A stretch of 64,000 bases of DNA from Malaya genurostris (lineage: Eukaryota > Arthropoda > Insecta > Diptera > Culicidae), in contig NC_080572.1 of assembly GCF_030247185.1 (NCBI RefSeq), forward strand, positions 188,947,800 to 189,011,799, written 5' to 3'. Within the stretch, counting starts at the first letter, position 1; each line of letters starts with the position of its first letter. Below the pieces are notes generated by a model. That model was not told the origin of the DNA. It saw only the letters and a program-made list of their open reading frames with translations, and did no database searches. Positions 22,701 to 34,665 of the stretch are shown here, piece after piece. The translations under genes were made by a program, and so were the position numbers.

Positions 22701-23055
22701 AATTGAGCGCGTTCAAATACAACGCTTTTTGTCGGTTACGTCACTTATACAATCATATCTCCGGAACCAAAAGTCAGAGCCATTTGATCTTCGAACTTGA
22801 TCAATGGCCCGAGAGTAGCTTTCAAACGAGCCCAAGTTTGTTAAAATCGGTTCAGTTATCTCTGAGAAAATTGAGCGCGTTCAAATTCAACGCCTTTTGT
22901 CGGTTACGTCACTTATACAATCATATCTCCGAAACCAAAAGTCACAGCCATTTGATCTTCGAACTTGATCAATGGCCCGACAGTAGCTTTCAAACGAGCC
23001 CAAGTTTGTTAAAATCGGTTCAGCCATCTCTGAGAAAATTGAGCGCGTTCAAATA
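19707..23055 (+). repeat. 20-copy block of the 168-bp monomer
   Basis: Each monomer runs from 'TTTTGTCGGTTACGTCAC' through 'CATATCTCCGGAACCAAAAG', 'GATCTTCGAACTTGATCAA', 'TTTCAAACGAGCCCAAG' and 'TTAAAATCGGTTCAGCC' to 'GAGCGCGTTCAAATACAACG'. Since 168 is 56 codons, one reading frame stays open across many copies, which produces long artefactual proteins. Differences between copies change amino acids freely (Gly/Glu, Ser/Thr, Phe/Tyr), and the frame breaks at the small deletions (about 20,178, 21,934 and 22,436). The phrases correspond to the diverged subrepeats of the dispersed family. Confidence 0.93.
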
Positions 23056-23223
23056 TCTTCTAAAAGTGCACACACACACATACACACACACACATACACA
23101 CAGACATTTTCCGATCTCGTCGAACTGAGTCGAATGGTATATAACACTATGGGTCTCCGAGGCTCCGTTCGAAAGTCGGTTTTTCCAGCAATTCTAATAC
23201 CTTTCTATAGAGAAAGGCAAAAA

Positions 23224-24272
23224 CCCTTCTTAGTCCACTTAGTGGAATTTTCATATATCTTGAAAAATCACCATAGGGGGGAGTACATGAAATTTTCGAA
23301 ATCGAAAAAAAATTTTTGATGCCAAAAGGCTTAGAATTGCATGAAACGTCGAGATTTAGTGTCATCTCGAAAAAAAATTTTTTTGAAAAAGTCGACTTTT
23401 TGGGACTTAGAAAAAATATGAAAATTTTTCTAAGTCCCAGAAAGTTGATTTTTTCAAAAAAAAATTTTTTCGGGATAACACTAAATTTCGATGTTTCATG
23501 CAGTTTTAAGAGTTTCGGCATCAAAAAAAATTTCGATTTTGGAAATTTCATGTACTCCCCCCTATGGTGCTTTTTCAAGGTCGAAAATTGTCAAACCTTT
23601 ACCACCGGGCAGCACCCCTTACGCATGTCCGATTTAGGTCAAATTTTGCATGAAGGCTTTTTTCGAAGTTCTTAAACTTTTTAGCACTAGAACTTAACGA
23701 AAATAGAGGTGATCCTAAAATTTTGGCACCCATATACATATAAGAGCGGTAAAAATCAATGTGTTTTGTCGGTTACGTCACTTATACCATCATATATCTG
23801 GAACCAAAAGTCACAACCATTTGATCTTCGAACTTGATCAATGGCCCGAGAGTAGCTTTCAAACGAGCCCAAGTTTGTTAAAATCGGTTCAGTTATCTCT
23901 GAGAAAATTGAGCGCGTTCAAATTCAACGCCTTTTGTCGGTTACGTCACTTATACAATCATATCTCCGAAACCAAAAGTCACAGCCATTTGATCTTCGAA
24001 CTTGATCAATGGCCCGACAGTAGCTTTCAAACGAGCCCAAGTTTGTTAAAATCGGTTCAGCCATCTCTGAGAAAATTGAGCGCGTTCAAATATCTTCTAA
24101 AAGTGCACACACACACATACACACACACACATACACACACACATACACACAGACATTTTCCGATCTCGTCGAACTGAGTCGAATGGTATATAACACTATG
24201 GGTCTCCGAGGCTCCGTTCGAAAGTCGGTTTTTCCAGCAATTCTAATACCTTTCTATAGAGAAAGGCAAAAA
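23224..24272 (+). repeat. Array 1 unit 2, 1049 bp, 2 monomers
   Basis: Hairpin 23,259-23,579; two monomers from about 23,764. The first is of the unit-start type ('ACCATCATATATCTGG') and the second of the 'CTCCGAAACC' type; CA tract near 24,106-24,152. The middle monomer type is missing. Confidence 0.9.
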
Positions 24273-25489
24273 CCCTTCTTAGTCCACTTAGTGGAATTTT
24301 CATATATCTTGAAAAATCACCATAGGGGGGAGTACATGAAATTTTCGAAATCGAAAAAAAATTTTTGATGCCAAAAGGCTTAGAATTGCATGAAACGTCG
24401 AGATTTAGTGTCATCTCGAAAAAAAATTTTTTTGAAAAAGTCGACTTTTTGGGACTTAGAAAAAATATGAAAATTTTTCTAAGTCCCAGAAAGTTGATTT
24501 TTTCAAAAAAATTTTTTTTTGGGATAACACTAAATTTCGATGTTTCATGCAGTTTTAAGAGTTTCGGCATCAAAAAAAATTTCGATTTTGGAAATTTCAT
24601 GTACTCCCCCCTATGGTGCTTTTTCAAGGTCGAAAATTGTCAAACCTTTACCACCGGGCAGCACCCCTTACGCATGTCCGATTTAGGTCAAATTTTGCAT
24701 GAAGGCTTTTTTCGAAGTTCTTAAACTTTTTAGCACTAGAACTTAACGAAAATAGAGGTGATCCTAAAATTTTGGCACCCATATACATATAAGAGCGGTA
24801 AAAATCAATGTGTTTTGTCGGTTACGTCACTTATACCATCATATATCTGGAACCAAAAGTCACAACCATTTGATCTTCGAACTTGATCAATGGCCCGACA
24901 GTAGCTTTCAAACGAGCCCAAGTTTGTTAAAATCGGTTCAGTTATCTCTGAGAAAATTGAGCGCGTTCAAATACAACGCTTTTTGTCGGTTACGTCACTT
25001 ATACAATCATATCTCCGGAACCAAAAGTCACAGCCATTTGATCTTCGAACTTGATCAATGGCCCGATAGTACCTTTCAAACGAGCCCAAGTTTGTTAAAA
25101 TCGGTTCAGCCATCTCTGAGAAAATTGAGCGCGTTCAAATTCAACGCCTTTTGTCGGTTACGTCACTTATACAATCATATCTCCGAAACCAAAAGTCACA
25201 GCCATTTGATCTTCGAACTTGATCAATGGCCCGACAGTAGCTTTCAAACGAGCCCAAGTTTGTTAAAATCGGTTCAGCCATCTCTGAGAAAATTGAGCGC
25301 GTTCAAATATCTTCTAAAAGTGCACACACACACATACACACACACACATACACACACACATACACACAGACATTTTCCGATCTCGTCGAACTGAGTCGAA
25401 TGGTATATAACACTATGGGTCTCCGAGGCTCTGTTCGAAAGTCGGTTTTTCCAGCAATTCTAATACCTTTCTATAGAGAAAGGCAAAAA
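24273..25489 (+). repeat. Array 1 unit 3, 1217 bp, 3 monomers
   Basis: Hairpin about 24,308-24,628; three monomers from about 24,813 in the order A ('ATATATCTGG'), B ('CTCCGGAACC', 'GATAGTACC') and C ('CTCCGAAACC', 'GACAGTAGC'). This is the standard layout of the array interior. Confidence 0.9.
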
Positions 25490-26697
25490 CCCTTCTTAGT
25501 CCACTTAGTGGAATTTTCATATATCTTGAAAAATCACCATAGGGGGGAGTACATGAAATTTTCGAAATCGAAAAAAAATTTTTGATGCCAAAAGGCTTAG
25601 AATTGCATGAAACGTCGAGATTTAGTGTCATCTCGAAAAAAAATTTTTTTTGAAAAAGTCGACTTTTTGGGACTTAGAAAAAATATGAAAATTTTTCTAA
25701 GTCCCAGAAAGTTGATTTTTTCAAAAAAAATTTTTTTCGGGATAACACTAAATTTCGATGTTTCATGCAGTTTTAAGAGTTTCGGCATCAAAAAAAATTT
25801 CGATTTTGGAAATTTCATGTACTCCCCCCTATGGTGCTTTTTCAAGGTCGAAAATTGTCAAACCTTTACCACCGGGCAGCACCCCTTACGCATGTCCGAT
25901 TTAGGTCAAATTTTGCATGAAGGCTTTTTTCGAAGTTCTTAAACTTTTTAGCACTAGAACTTAACGAAAATAGAGGTGATCCTAAAATTTTGGCACCCAT
26001 ATACATATAAGAGCGGTAAAAATCAATGTGTTTTGTCGGTTACGTCACTTATACCATCATATATCTGGAACCAAAAGTCACAACCATTTGATCTTCGAAC
26101 TTGATCAATGGCCCGACAGTAGCTTTCAAACGAGCCCAAGTTTGTTAAAATCGGTTCAGTTATCTCTGAGAAAATTGAGCGCGTTCAAATACAACGCTTT
26201 TTGTCGGTTACGTCACTTATACAATCATATCTCCGGAACCAAAAGTCACAGCCATTTGATCTTCGAACTAGATCAATGGCCCGATAGTACCTTTCAAACG
26301 AGCCCAAGTTTGTTAAAATCGGTTCAGCCATCTCTGAGAAAATTGAGCGCGTTCAAATTCAACGCCTTTTGTCGGTTACGTCACTTATACAATCATATCT
26401 CCGAAACCAAAAGTCACAGCCATTTGATCTTCGAACTTGATCAATGGCCCGACAGTAGCTTTCAAACGAGCCCAAGTTTGTTAAAATCGGTTCAGCCATC
26501 TCTGAGAAAATTGAGCGCGTTCAAATATCTTCTAAAAGTGCACACACACACATACACACACACACACATACACACAGACATTTTCCGATCTCGTCGAACT
26601 GATACGAATGGTATATAACACTATGGGTCTCCGAGGCTCCGTTCGAAAGTCGGTTTTTCCAGCAATTCTAATACCTTTCTATAGAGAAAGGCAAAAA
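25490..26697 (+). repeat. Array 1 unit 4, 1208 bp, 3 monomers
   Basis: Standard A-B-C monomers from about 26,031. The tail has the private change CTGATACGAATGG in place of CTGAGTCGAATGG, which is also present in unit 6. Monomer B has GAACTAGATC. Confidence 0.9.
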
Positions 26698-27909
26698 CCC
26701 TTCTTAGTCCACTTAGTGGAATTTTCATATATCTTGAAAAATCACCATAGGGGGGAGTACATGAAATTTTCGAAATCGAAAAAAAATTTTTGATGCCAAA
26801 AGGCTTAGAATTGCATGAAACGTCGAGATTTAGTGTCATTTCGAAAAAAATTTTTTTTGAAAAAGTCGACTTTTTGGGACTTAGAAAAAATATGAAAATT
26901 TTTCTAAGTCCCAGAAAGTTGATTTTTTCAAAAAAATTTTTTTCGGGATAACACTAAATTTCGATGTTTCATGCAGTTTTAAGAGTTTCGGCATCAAAAA
27001 AAATTTCGATTTTGGAAATTTCATGTACTCCCCCCTATGGTGCTTTTTCAAGGTCGAAAATTGTCAAACCTTTACCACCGGGCAGCACCCCTTACGCATG
27101 TCCGATTTAAGTCAAATTTTGCATGAAGGCTTTTTTCGAAGTGCTTAAACTTTTTAGCACTAGAACTTAACGAAAATAGAGGTGATCCTAAAATTTTGGC
27201 ACCCATATACATATAAGAGCGGTAAAAATCAATGTGTTTTGTCGGTTACGTCACTTATACCATCATATATCTGGAACCAAAAGTCACAACCATTTGATCT
27301 TCGAACTTGATCAATGGCCCGACAGTAGCTTTCAAACGAGCCCAAGTTTGTTAAAATCGGTTCAGTTATCTCTGAGAAAATTGAGCGCGTTCAAATACAA
27401 CGCTTTTTGTCGGTTACGTCACTTATACAATCATATCTCCGGAACCAAAAGTCACAGCCATTTGATCTTCGAACTAGATCAATGGCCCGATAGTACCTTT
27501 CAAACGAGCCCAAGTTTGTTAAAATCGGTTCAGCCATCTCTGAGAAAATTGAGCGCGTTCAAATTCAACGCCTTTTGTCGGTTACGTCACTTATACAATC
27601 ATATCTCCGAAACCAAAAGTCACAGCCATTTGATCTTCGAACTTGATCAATGGCCCGACAGTAGCTTTCAAACGAGCCCAAGTTTGTTAAAATCGGTTCA
27701 GCCATCTCTGAGAAAATTGAGCGCGTTCAAATATCTTCTAAAAGTGCACACACACACATACACACACACACACACACACATACACACAGACATTTTCCGA
27801 TCTCGTCGAACTGAGTCGAATGGTATATAACACTATGGGTCTCCGAGGCTCCGTTCGAAAGTCGGTTTTTCCAGCAATTCTAATACCTTTCTATAGAGAA
27901 AGGCAAAAA
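26698..27909 (+). repeat. Array 1 unit 5, 1212 bp, 3 monomers
   Basis: Standard A-B-C monomers from about 27,237. The hairpin left arm reads GTCATTTCG instead of GTCATCTCG, shared with units 6 and 7. Confidence 0.9.
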
Positions 27910-28948
27910 CCCTTCTTAGTCCACTTAGTGGAATTTTCATATATCTTGAAAAATCACCATAGGGGGGAGTACATGAAATTTTCGAAATCGAAAAAAAATT
28001 TTTGATGCCAAAAGGCTTAGAATTGCATGAAACGTCGAGATTTAGTGTCATTTCGAAAAAAATTTTTTTTGAAAAAGTCGACTTTTTGGGACTTAGAAAA
28101 AATATGAAAATTTTTCTAAGTCCCAGAAAGTTGATTTTTTCAAAAAAAATTTTTTTCGGGATAACACTAAATTTCGATGTTTCATGCAGTTTTAAGAGTT
28201 TCGGCATCAAAAAAAATTTCGATTTTGGAAATTTCATGTACTCCCCCCTATGGTGCTTTTTCAAGGTCGAAAATTGTCAAACCTTTACCACCGGGCAGCA
28301 CCCCTTACGCATGTCCGATTTAAGTCAAATTTTGCATGAAGGCTTTTTTCGAAGTGCTTAAACTTTTTAGCACTAGAACTTAACGAAAATAGAGGTGATC
28401 CTAAAATTTTGGCACCCATATACATATAAGAGCGGTAAAAATCAATGTGTTTTGTCGGTTACGTCACTTATACCATCATATATCTGGAACCAAAAGTCAC
28501 AACCATTTGATCTTCGAACTTGATCAATGGCCCGACAGTAGCTTTCAAACGAGCCCAAGTTTGTTAAAATCGGTTCAGTTATCTCTGAGAAAATTGAGCG
28601 CGTTCAAATTCAACGCCTTTTGTCGGTTACGTCACTTATACAATCATATCTCCGAAACCAAAAGTCACAGCCATTTGATCTTCGAACTTGATCAATGGCC
28701 CGACAGTAGCTTTCAAACGAGCCCAAGTTTGTTAAAATCGGTTCAGCCATCTCTGAGAAAATTGAGCGCGTTCAAATATCTTCTAAAAGTGCACACACAC
28801 ACATACACACACACACACATACACACAGACATTTTCCGATCTCGTCGAACTGATACGAATGGTATATAACACTATGGGTCTCCGAGGCTCCGTTCGAAAG
28901 TCGGTTTTTCCAGCAATTCTAATACCTTTCTATAGAGAAAGGCAAAAA
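27910..28948 (+). repeat. Array 1 unit 6, 1039 bp, 2 monomers
   Basis: Monomers A and C only, from about 28,450. It shares the tail variant CTGATACGAATGG with unit 4 and the hairpin variant GTCATTTCG with units 5 and 7. Confidence 0.9.
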
Positions 28949-30151
28949 CCCTTCTTAGTCCACTTAGTGGAATTTTCATATATCTTGAAAAATCACCATA
29001 GGGGGGAGTACATGAAATTTTCGAAATCGAAAAAAAATTTTTGATGCCAAAAGGCTTAGAATTGCATGAAACGTCGAGATTTAGTGTCATTTCGAAAAAA
29101 ATTTTTTTTGAAAAAGTCGACTTTTTGGGACTTAGAAAAAATATGAAAATTTTTCTAAGTCCCAGAAAGTTGATTTTTTCAAAAAAAATTTTTTTCGGGA
29201 TAACACTAAATTTCGATGTTTCATGCAGTTTTAAGAGTTTCGGCATCAAAAAAAATTTCGATTTTGGAAATTTCATGTACTCCCCCCTATGGTGCTTTTT
29301 CAAGGTCGAAAATTGTCAAACCTTTACCACCGGGCAGCACCCCTTACGCATGTCCGATTTAAGTCAAATTTTGCATGAAGGCTTTTTTCGAAGTGCTTAA
29401 ACTTTTTAGCACTAGAACTTAACGAAAATAGAGGTGATCCTAAAATTTTGGCACCCATATACATATAAGAGCGGTAAAAATCTATGTGTTTTGTCGGTTA
29501 CGTCACTTATACCATCATATATCTGGAACCAAAAGTCACAACCATTTGATCTTCGAACTTGATCAATGGCCCGACAGTAGCTTTCAAACGAGCCCAAGTT
29601 TGTTAAAATCGGTTCAGTTATCTCTGAGAAAATTGAGCGCGTTCAAATACAACGCTTTTTGTCGGTTACGTCACTTATACAATCATATCTCCGGAACCAA
29701 AAGTCACAGCCATTTGATCTTCGAACTTGATCAATGGCCCGATAGTACCTTTCAAACGAGCCCAAGTTTGTTAAAATCGATTCAGCCATCTCTGAGAAAA
29801 TTGAGCGCGTTCAAATTCAACGCCTTTTGTCGGTTACGTCACTTATACAATCATATCTCCGAAACCAAAAGTCACAGCCATTTGATCTTCGAACTTGATC
29901 AATGGCCCGACAGTAGCTTTCAAACGAGCCCAAGTTTGTTAAAATCGGTTCAGCCATCTCTGAGAAAATTGAGCGCGTTCAAATATCTTCTAAAAGTGCA
30001 CACACACACATACACACACACATACACACAGACATTTTCCGATCTCGTCGAACTGAGTCGAATGGTATATAACACTATGGGTCTCCGAGGCTCCGTTCGA
30101 AAGTCGGTTTTTCCAGCAATTCTAATACCTTTCTATAGAGAAAGGCAAAAA
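28949..30151 (+). repeat. Array 1 unit 7, 1203 bp, 3 monomers
   Basis: A-B-C monomers from about 29,489. Monomer B ends in ATCGATTCAGCC. The CA tract is shorter than in its neighbours. Confidence 0.9.
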
Positions 30152-31366
30152 CCCTTCTTAGTCCACTTAGTGGAATTTTCATATATCTTGAAAAATCACC
30201 ATAGGGGGGAGTACATGAAATTTTCGAAATCGAAAAAAAATTTTTGATGCCAAAAGGCTTAGAATTGCATGAAACGTCGGGATTTAGTGTCATCTCGAAA
30301 AAAAATTTTTTTGAAAAAGTCGACTTTTTGGGACTTAGAAAAAATATGAAAATTTTTCTAAGTCCCAGAAAGTTGATTTTTTCAAAAAAAAATTTTTTCG
30401 GGATAACACTAAATTTCGATGTTTCATGCAGTTTTAAGAATTTCGGCATCAAAAAAAATTTCGATTTTGGAAATTTCATGTACTCCCCCCTATGGTGCTT
30501 TTTCAAGGTCGAAAATTGTCAAACCTTTACCACCGGGCAGCACCCCTTACGCATGTCCGATTTAGGTCAAATTTTGCATGAAGGCTTTTTTCGAAGTGCT
30601 TAAACTTTTTAGCACTAGAACTTAACGAAAATAGAGGTGATCCTAAAATTTTGGCACCCATATACATATAAGAGCGGTAAAAATCAATGTGTTTTGTCGG
30701 TTACGTCACTTATACCATCATATATCTGGAACCAAAAGTCACAACCATTTGATCTTCGAACTTGATCAACCGCCCGACAGTAGCTTTCAAACGAGCCCAA
30801 GTTTGTTAAAATCGGTTCAGTTATCTCTGAGAAAATTGAGCGCGTTCAAATACAACGCTTTTTGTCGGTTACGTCACTTATACAATCATATCTCCGGAAC
30901 CAAAAGTCACAGCCATTTGATCTTCGAACTAGATCAATGGCCCGATAGTACCTTTCAAACGAGCCCAAGTTTGTTAAAATCGGTTCAGCCATCTCTGAGA
31001 AAATTGAGCGCGTTCAAATTCAACGCCTTTTGTCGGTTACGTCACTTATACAATCATATCTCCGAAACCAAAAGTCACAGCCATTTGATCTTCGAACTTG
31101 ATCAATGGCCCGACAGTAGCTTTCAAACGAGCCCAAGTTTGTTAAAATCGGTTCAGCCATCTCTGAGAAAATTGAGCGCGTTCAAATATCTTCTAAAAGT
31201 GCACACACACACATACACACACACACACACACACACATACACACAGACATTTTCCGATCTCGTCGAACTGAGTCGAATGGTATATAACACTATGGGTCTC
31301 CGAGGCTCCGTTCGAAAGTCGGTTTTTCCAGCAATTCTAATACCTTTCTATAGAGAAAGGCAAAAA
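30152..31366 (+). repeat. Array 1 unit 8, 1215 bp, 3 monomers
   Basis: Private variants GTCGGGATTTAG and AAGAATTTCGG in the hairpin and GATCAACCGCCCGAC in monomer A are all shared with unit 9, so the two are a recent adjacent duplication. Confidence 0.9.
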
Positions 31367-32422
31367 CCCTTCTTAGTCCACTTAGTGGAATTTTCATATA
31401 TCTTGAAAAATCACCATAGGGGGGAGTACATGAAATTTTCGAAATCGAAAAAAAATTTTTGATGCCAAAAGGCTTAGAATTGCATGAAACGTCGGGATTT
31501 AGTGTCATCTCGAAAAAAAATTTTTTTGAAAAAGTCGACTTTTTGGGACTTAGAAAAAATATGAAAATTTTTCTAAGTCCCAGAAAGTTGATTTTTTCAA
31601 AAAAAAATTTTTTCGGGATAACACTAAATTTCGATGTTTCATGCAGTTTTAAGAATTTCGGCATCAAAAAAAATTTCGATTTTGGAAATTTCATGTACTC
31701 CCCCCTATGGTGCTTTTTCAAGGTCGAAAATTGTCAAACCTTTACCACCGGGCAGCACCCCTTACGCATGTCCGATTTAGGTCAAATTTTGCATGAAGGC
31801 TTTTTTCGAAGTGCTTAAACTTTTTAGCACTAGAACTTAACGAAAATAGAGGTGATCCTAAAATTTTGGCACCCATATACATATAAGAGCGGTAAAAATC
31901 AATGTGTTTTGTCGGTTACGTCACTTATACCATCATATATCTGGAACCAAAAGTCACAACCATTTGATCTTCGAACTTGATCAACCGCCCGACAGTAGCT
32001 TTCAAACGAGCCCAAGTTTGTTAAAATCGGTTCAGTTATCTCTGAGAAAATTGAGCGCGTTCAAATACAACGCTTTTTGTCGGTTACGTCACTTATACAA
32101 TCATATCTCCGGAACCAAAAGTCACAGCCATTTGATCTTCGAACTAGATCAATGGCCCGATAGTACCTTTCAAACGAGCCCAAGTTTGTTAAAATCGGTT
32201 CAGCCATCTCTGAGAAAATTGAGCGCGTTCAAATTCAACGCCTTTTGTCGGTTACGTCACTTATACAATCATATCTCCGAAACCAAAAGTCACAGCCATT
32301 TGATCTTCGAACTTGATCAATGGCCCGACAGTAGCTTTCAAACGAGCCCAAGTTTGTTAAAATCGGTTCAGCCATCTCTGAGAAAATTGAGCGCGTTCAA
32401 ATATCTTCTAAAAGTGCACACA

Positions 32423-32454
<32 letters not shown>

Positions 32455-32583
32455 TACACACAGACATTTTCCGATCTCGTCGAACTGAGTCGAATGGTAT
32501 ATAACACTATGGGTTTCCGAGGCTCTGTTCGAAAGTCGGTTTTTCCAGCAATTCTAATACCTTTCTATAGAGAAAGGCAAAAA
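31367..32583 (+). repeat. Array 1 unit 9, 1217 bp, 3 monomers
   Basis: Nearly a copy of unit 8 (same three private variants), with a slightly longer CA tract. Confidence 0.9.
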
Positions 32584-33456
32584 CCCTTCTTAGTCCACTT
32601 AGTGGAATTTTCATATATCTTGAAAAATCACCATAGGGGGGAGTACATGAAATTTTCGAAATCGAAAAAAAATTTTTGATGCCAAAAGGCTTAGAATTGC
32701 ATGAAACGTCGAGATTTAGTGTCATCTCGAAAAAAATTTTTTTTGAAAAAGTCGACTTTTTGGGACTTAGAAAAAATATGAAAATTTTTCTAAGTCCCAG
32801 AAAGTTGATTTTTTCAAAAAAAATTTTTTTCGGGATAACACTAAATTTCGATGTTTCATGCAGTTTTAAGAGTTTCGGCATCAAAAAAAATTTCGATTTT
32901 GGAAATTTCATGTACTCCCCCCTATGGTGCTTTTTCAAGGTCGAAAATTGTCAAACCTTTACCACCGGGCAGCACCCCTTACGCATGTCCGATTTAGGTC
33001 AAATTTTGCATGAAGGCTTTTTTCGAAGTGCTTAAACTTTTAAGCACTAGAACTTAACGAAAATAGAGGTGATCCTAAAATTTTGGCACCCATATACATA
33101 TAAGAGCGGTAAAAATCAATGTGTTTTGTCGGTTACGTCACTTATACCATCATATATCTGGAACCAAAAGTCACAACCATTTGATCTTCGAACTTGATCA
33201 ATGGCCCGACAGTAGCTTTCAAACGAGCCCAAGTTTGTTAAAATCGGTTCAGCCATCTCTGAGAAAATTGAGCGCGTTCAAATATCTTCTAAAAGTGCAC
33301 ACACACACACATACACACACACACACATACACACAGACATTTTCCGATCTCGTCGAACTGAGTCGAATGGTATATAACACTATGGGTCTCCGAGGCTCCG
33401 TTCGAAAGTCGGTTTTTCCAGCAATTCTAATACCTTTCTATAGAGAAAGGCAAAAA
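32584..33456 (+). repeat. Array 1 unit 10, 873 bp, single hybrid monomer
   Basis: The only monomer (from about 33,124) begins like type A ('ACCATCATATATCTGG') but ends like type C ('CAGCCATCTC' rather than the 'CAGTTATCTC' of type A). Two monomers were therefore lost by an exchange inside a monomer. Confidence 0.9.
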
Positions 33457-34665
33457 CCCTTCTTAGTCCACTTAGTGGAATTTTCATATATCTTGAAAAA
33501 TCACCATAGGGGGGAGTACATGAAATTTTCGAAATCGAAAAAAAAATTTTGATGCCAAAAGGCTTAGAATTGCATGAAACGTCGAGATTTAGTGTCATCT
33601 CGAAAAAAAATTTTTTTGAAAAAGTCGACTTTTTGGGACTTAGAAAAAATATGAAAATTTTTCTAAGTCCCAGAAAGTTGATTTTTTCAAAAAAAAATTT
33701 TTTCGGGATAACACTAAATTTCGATGTTTCATGCAGTTTCAAGAGTTTCGGCATCAAAAAAAATTTCGATTTTGGAAATTTCATGTACTCCCCCCTATGG
33801 TGCTTTTTCAAGGTCGAAAATTGTCAAACCTTTACCACCGGGCAGCACCCCTTACGCATGTCCGATTTAGGTCAAATTTTGCATGAAGGCTTTTTTCGAA
33901 GTGCTTAAACTTTTAAGCACTAGAACTTAACGAAAATAGAGGTGATCCTAAAATTTTGGCACCCATATACATATAAGAGCGGTAAAAATCAATGTGTTTT
34001 GTCGGTTACGTCACTTATACCATCATATATCTGGAACCAAAAGTCACAACCATTTGATCTTCGAACTTGATCAATGGCCCGACAGTAGCTTTCAAACGAG
34101 CCCAAGTTTGTTAAAATCGGTTCAGTTATCTCTGAGAAAATTGAGCGCGTTCAAATACAACGCTTTTTGTCGGTTACGTCACTTATACAATCATATCTCC
34201 GGAACCAAAAGTCACAGCCATTTGATCTTCGAACTTGATCAATGGCCCAATAGTACCTTTCAAACGAGCCCAAGTTTGTTAAAATCGGTTCAGCCATCTC
34301 TGAGAAAATTGAGCGCGTTCAAATTCAACGCCTTTTGTCGGTTACGTCACTTATACAATCATATCTCCGAAACCAAAAGTCACAGCCATTTGATCTTCGA
34401 ACTTGATCAATGGCCCGACAGTAGCTTTCAAACGAGCCCAAGTTTGTTAAAATCGGTTCAGCCATCTCTGAGAAAATTGAGCGCGTTCAAATATCTTCTA
34501 AAAGTACACACACACACATACACACACACACACACATACACACAGACATTTTCCGATCTCGTCGAACTGAGTCGAATGGTATATAACACTATGGGTCTCC
34601 GAGGCTCCGTTCGAAAGTCGGTTTTTCCAGCAATTCTAATACCTTTCTATAGAGAAAGGCAAAAA
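33457..34665 (+). repeat. Array 1 unit 11, 1209 bp, 3 monomers
   Basis: Standard A-B-C layout from about 33,997. Monomer B has CCCAATAGTACC. Confidence 0.9.

Larger units (their letters stand above)
17963..23223 (+). repeat. Array 1 unit 1: leader, hairpin, DD41D insertion, 20 monomers
   Basis: The hairpin is at 18,260-18,578, the DD41D element at 18,741-19,671, and 20 monomers run from 19,707 to about 23,055. The monomer phase marker GTTACG recurs at 19,715, 19,883, 20,051, 20,217 and so on to 22,903, with one 2-bp and two 1-bp deletions. Unit 1 carries the leader and edge-type variants such as GAGATGACACT in the right hairpin arm. Confidence 0.92.

Noticed and set aside
23147..23578. Recurring 143-codon minus-strand and 119-codon plus-strand frames in every unit
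   Set aside because: They lie in the two arms of the hairpin and mirror each other; they persist only because units are copies. Lys/Phe-rich translation of A/T tracts is not protein-like.
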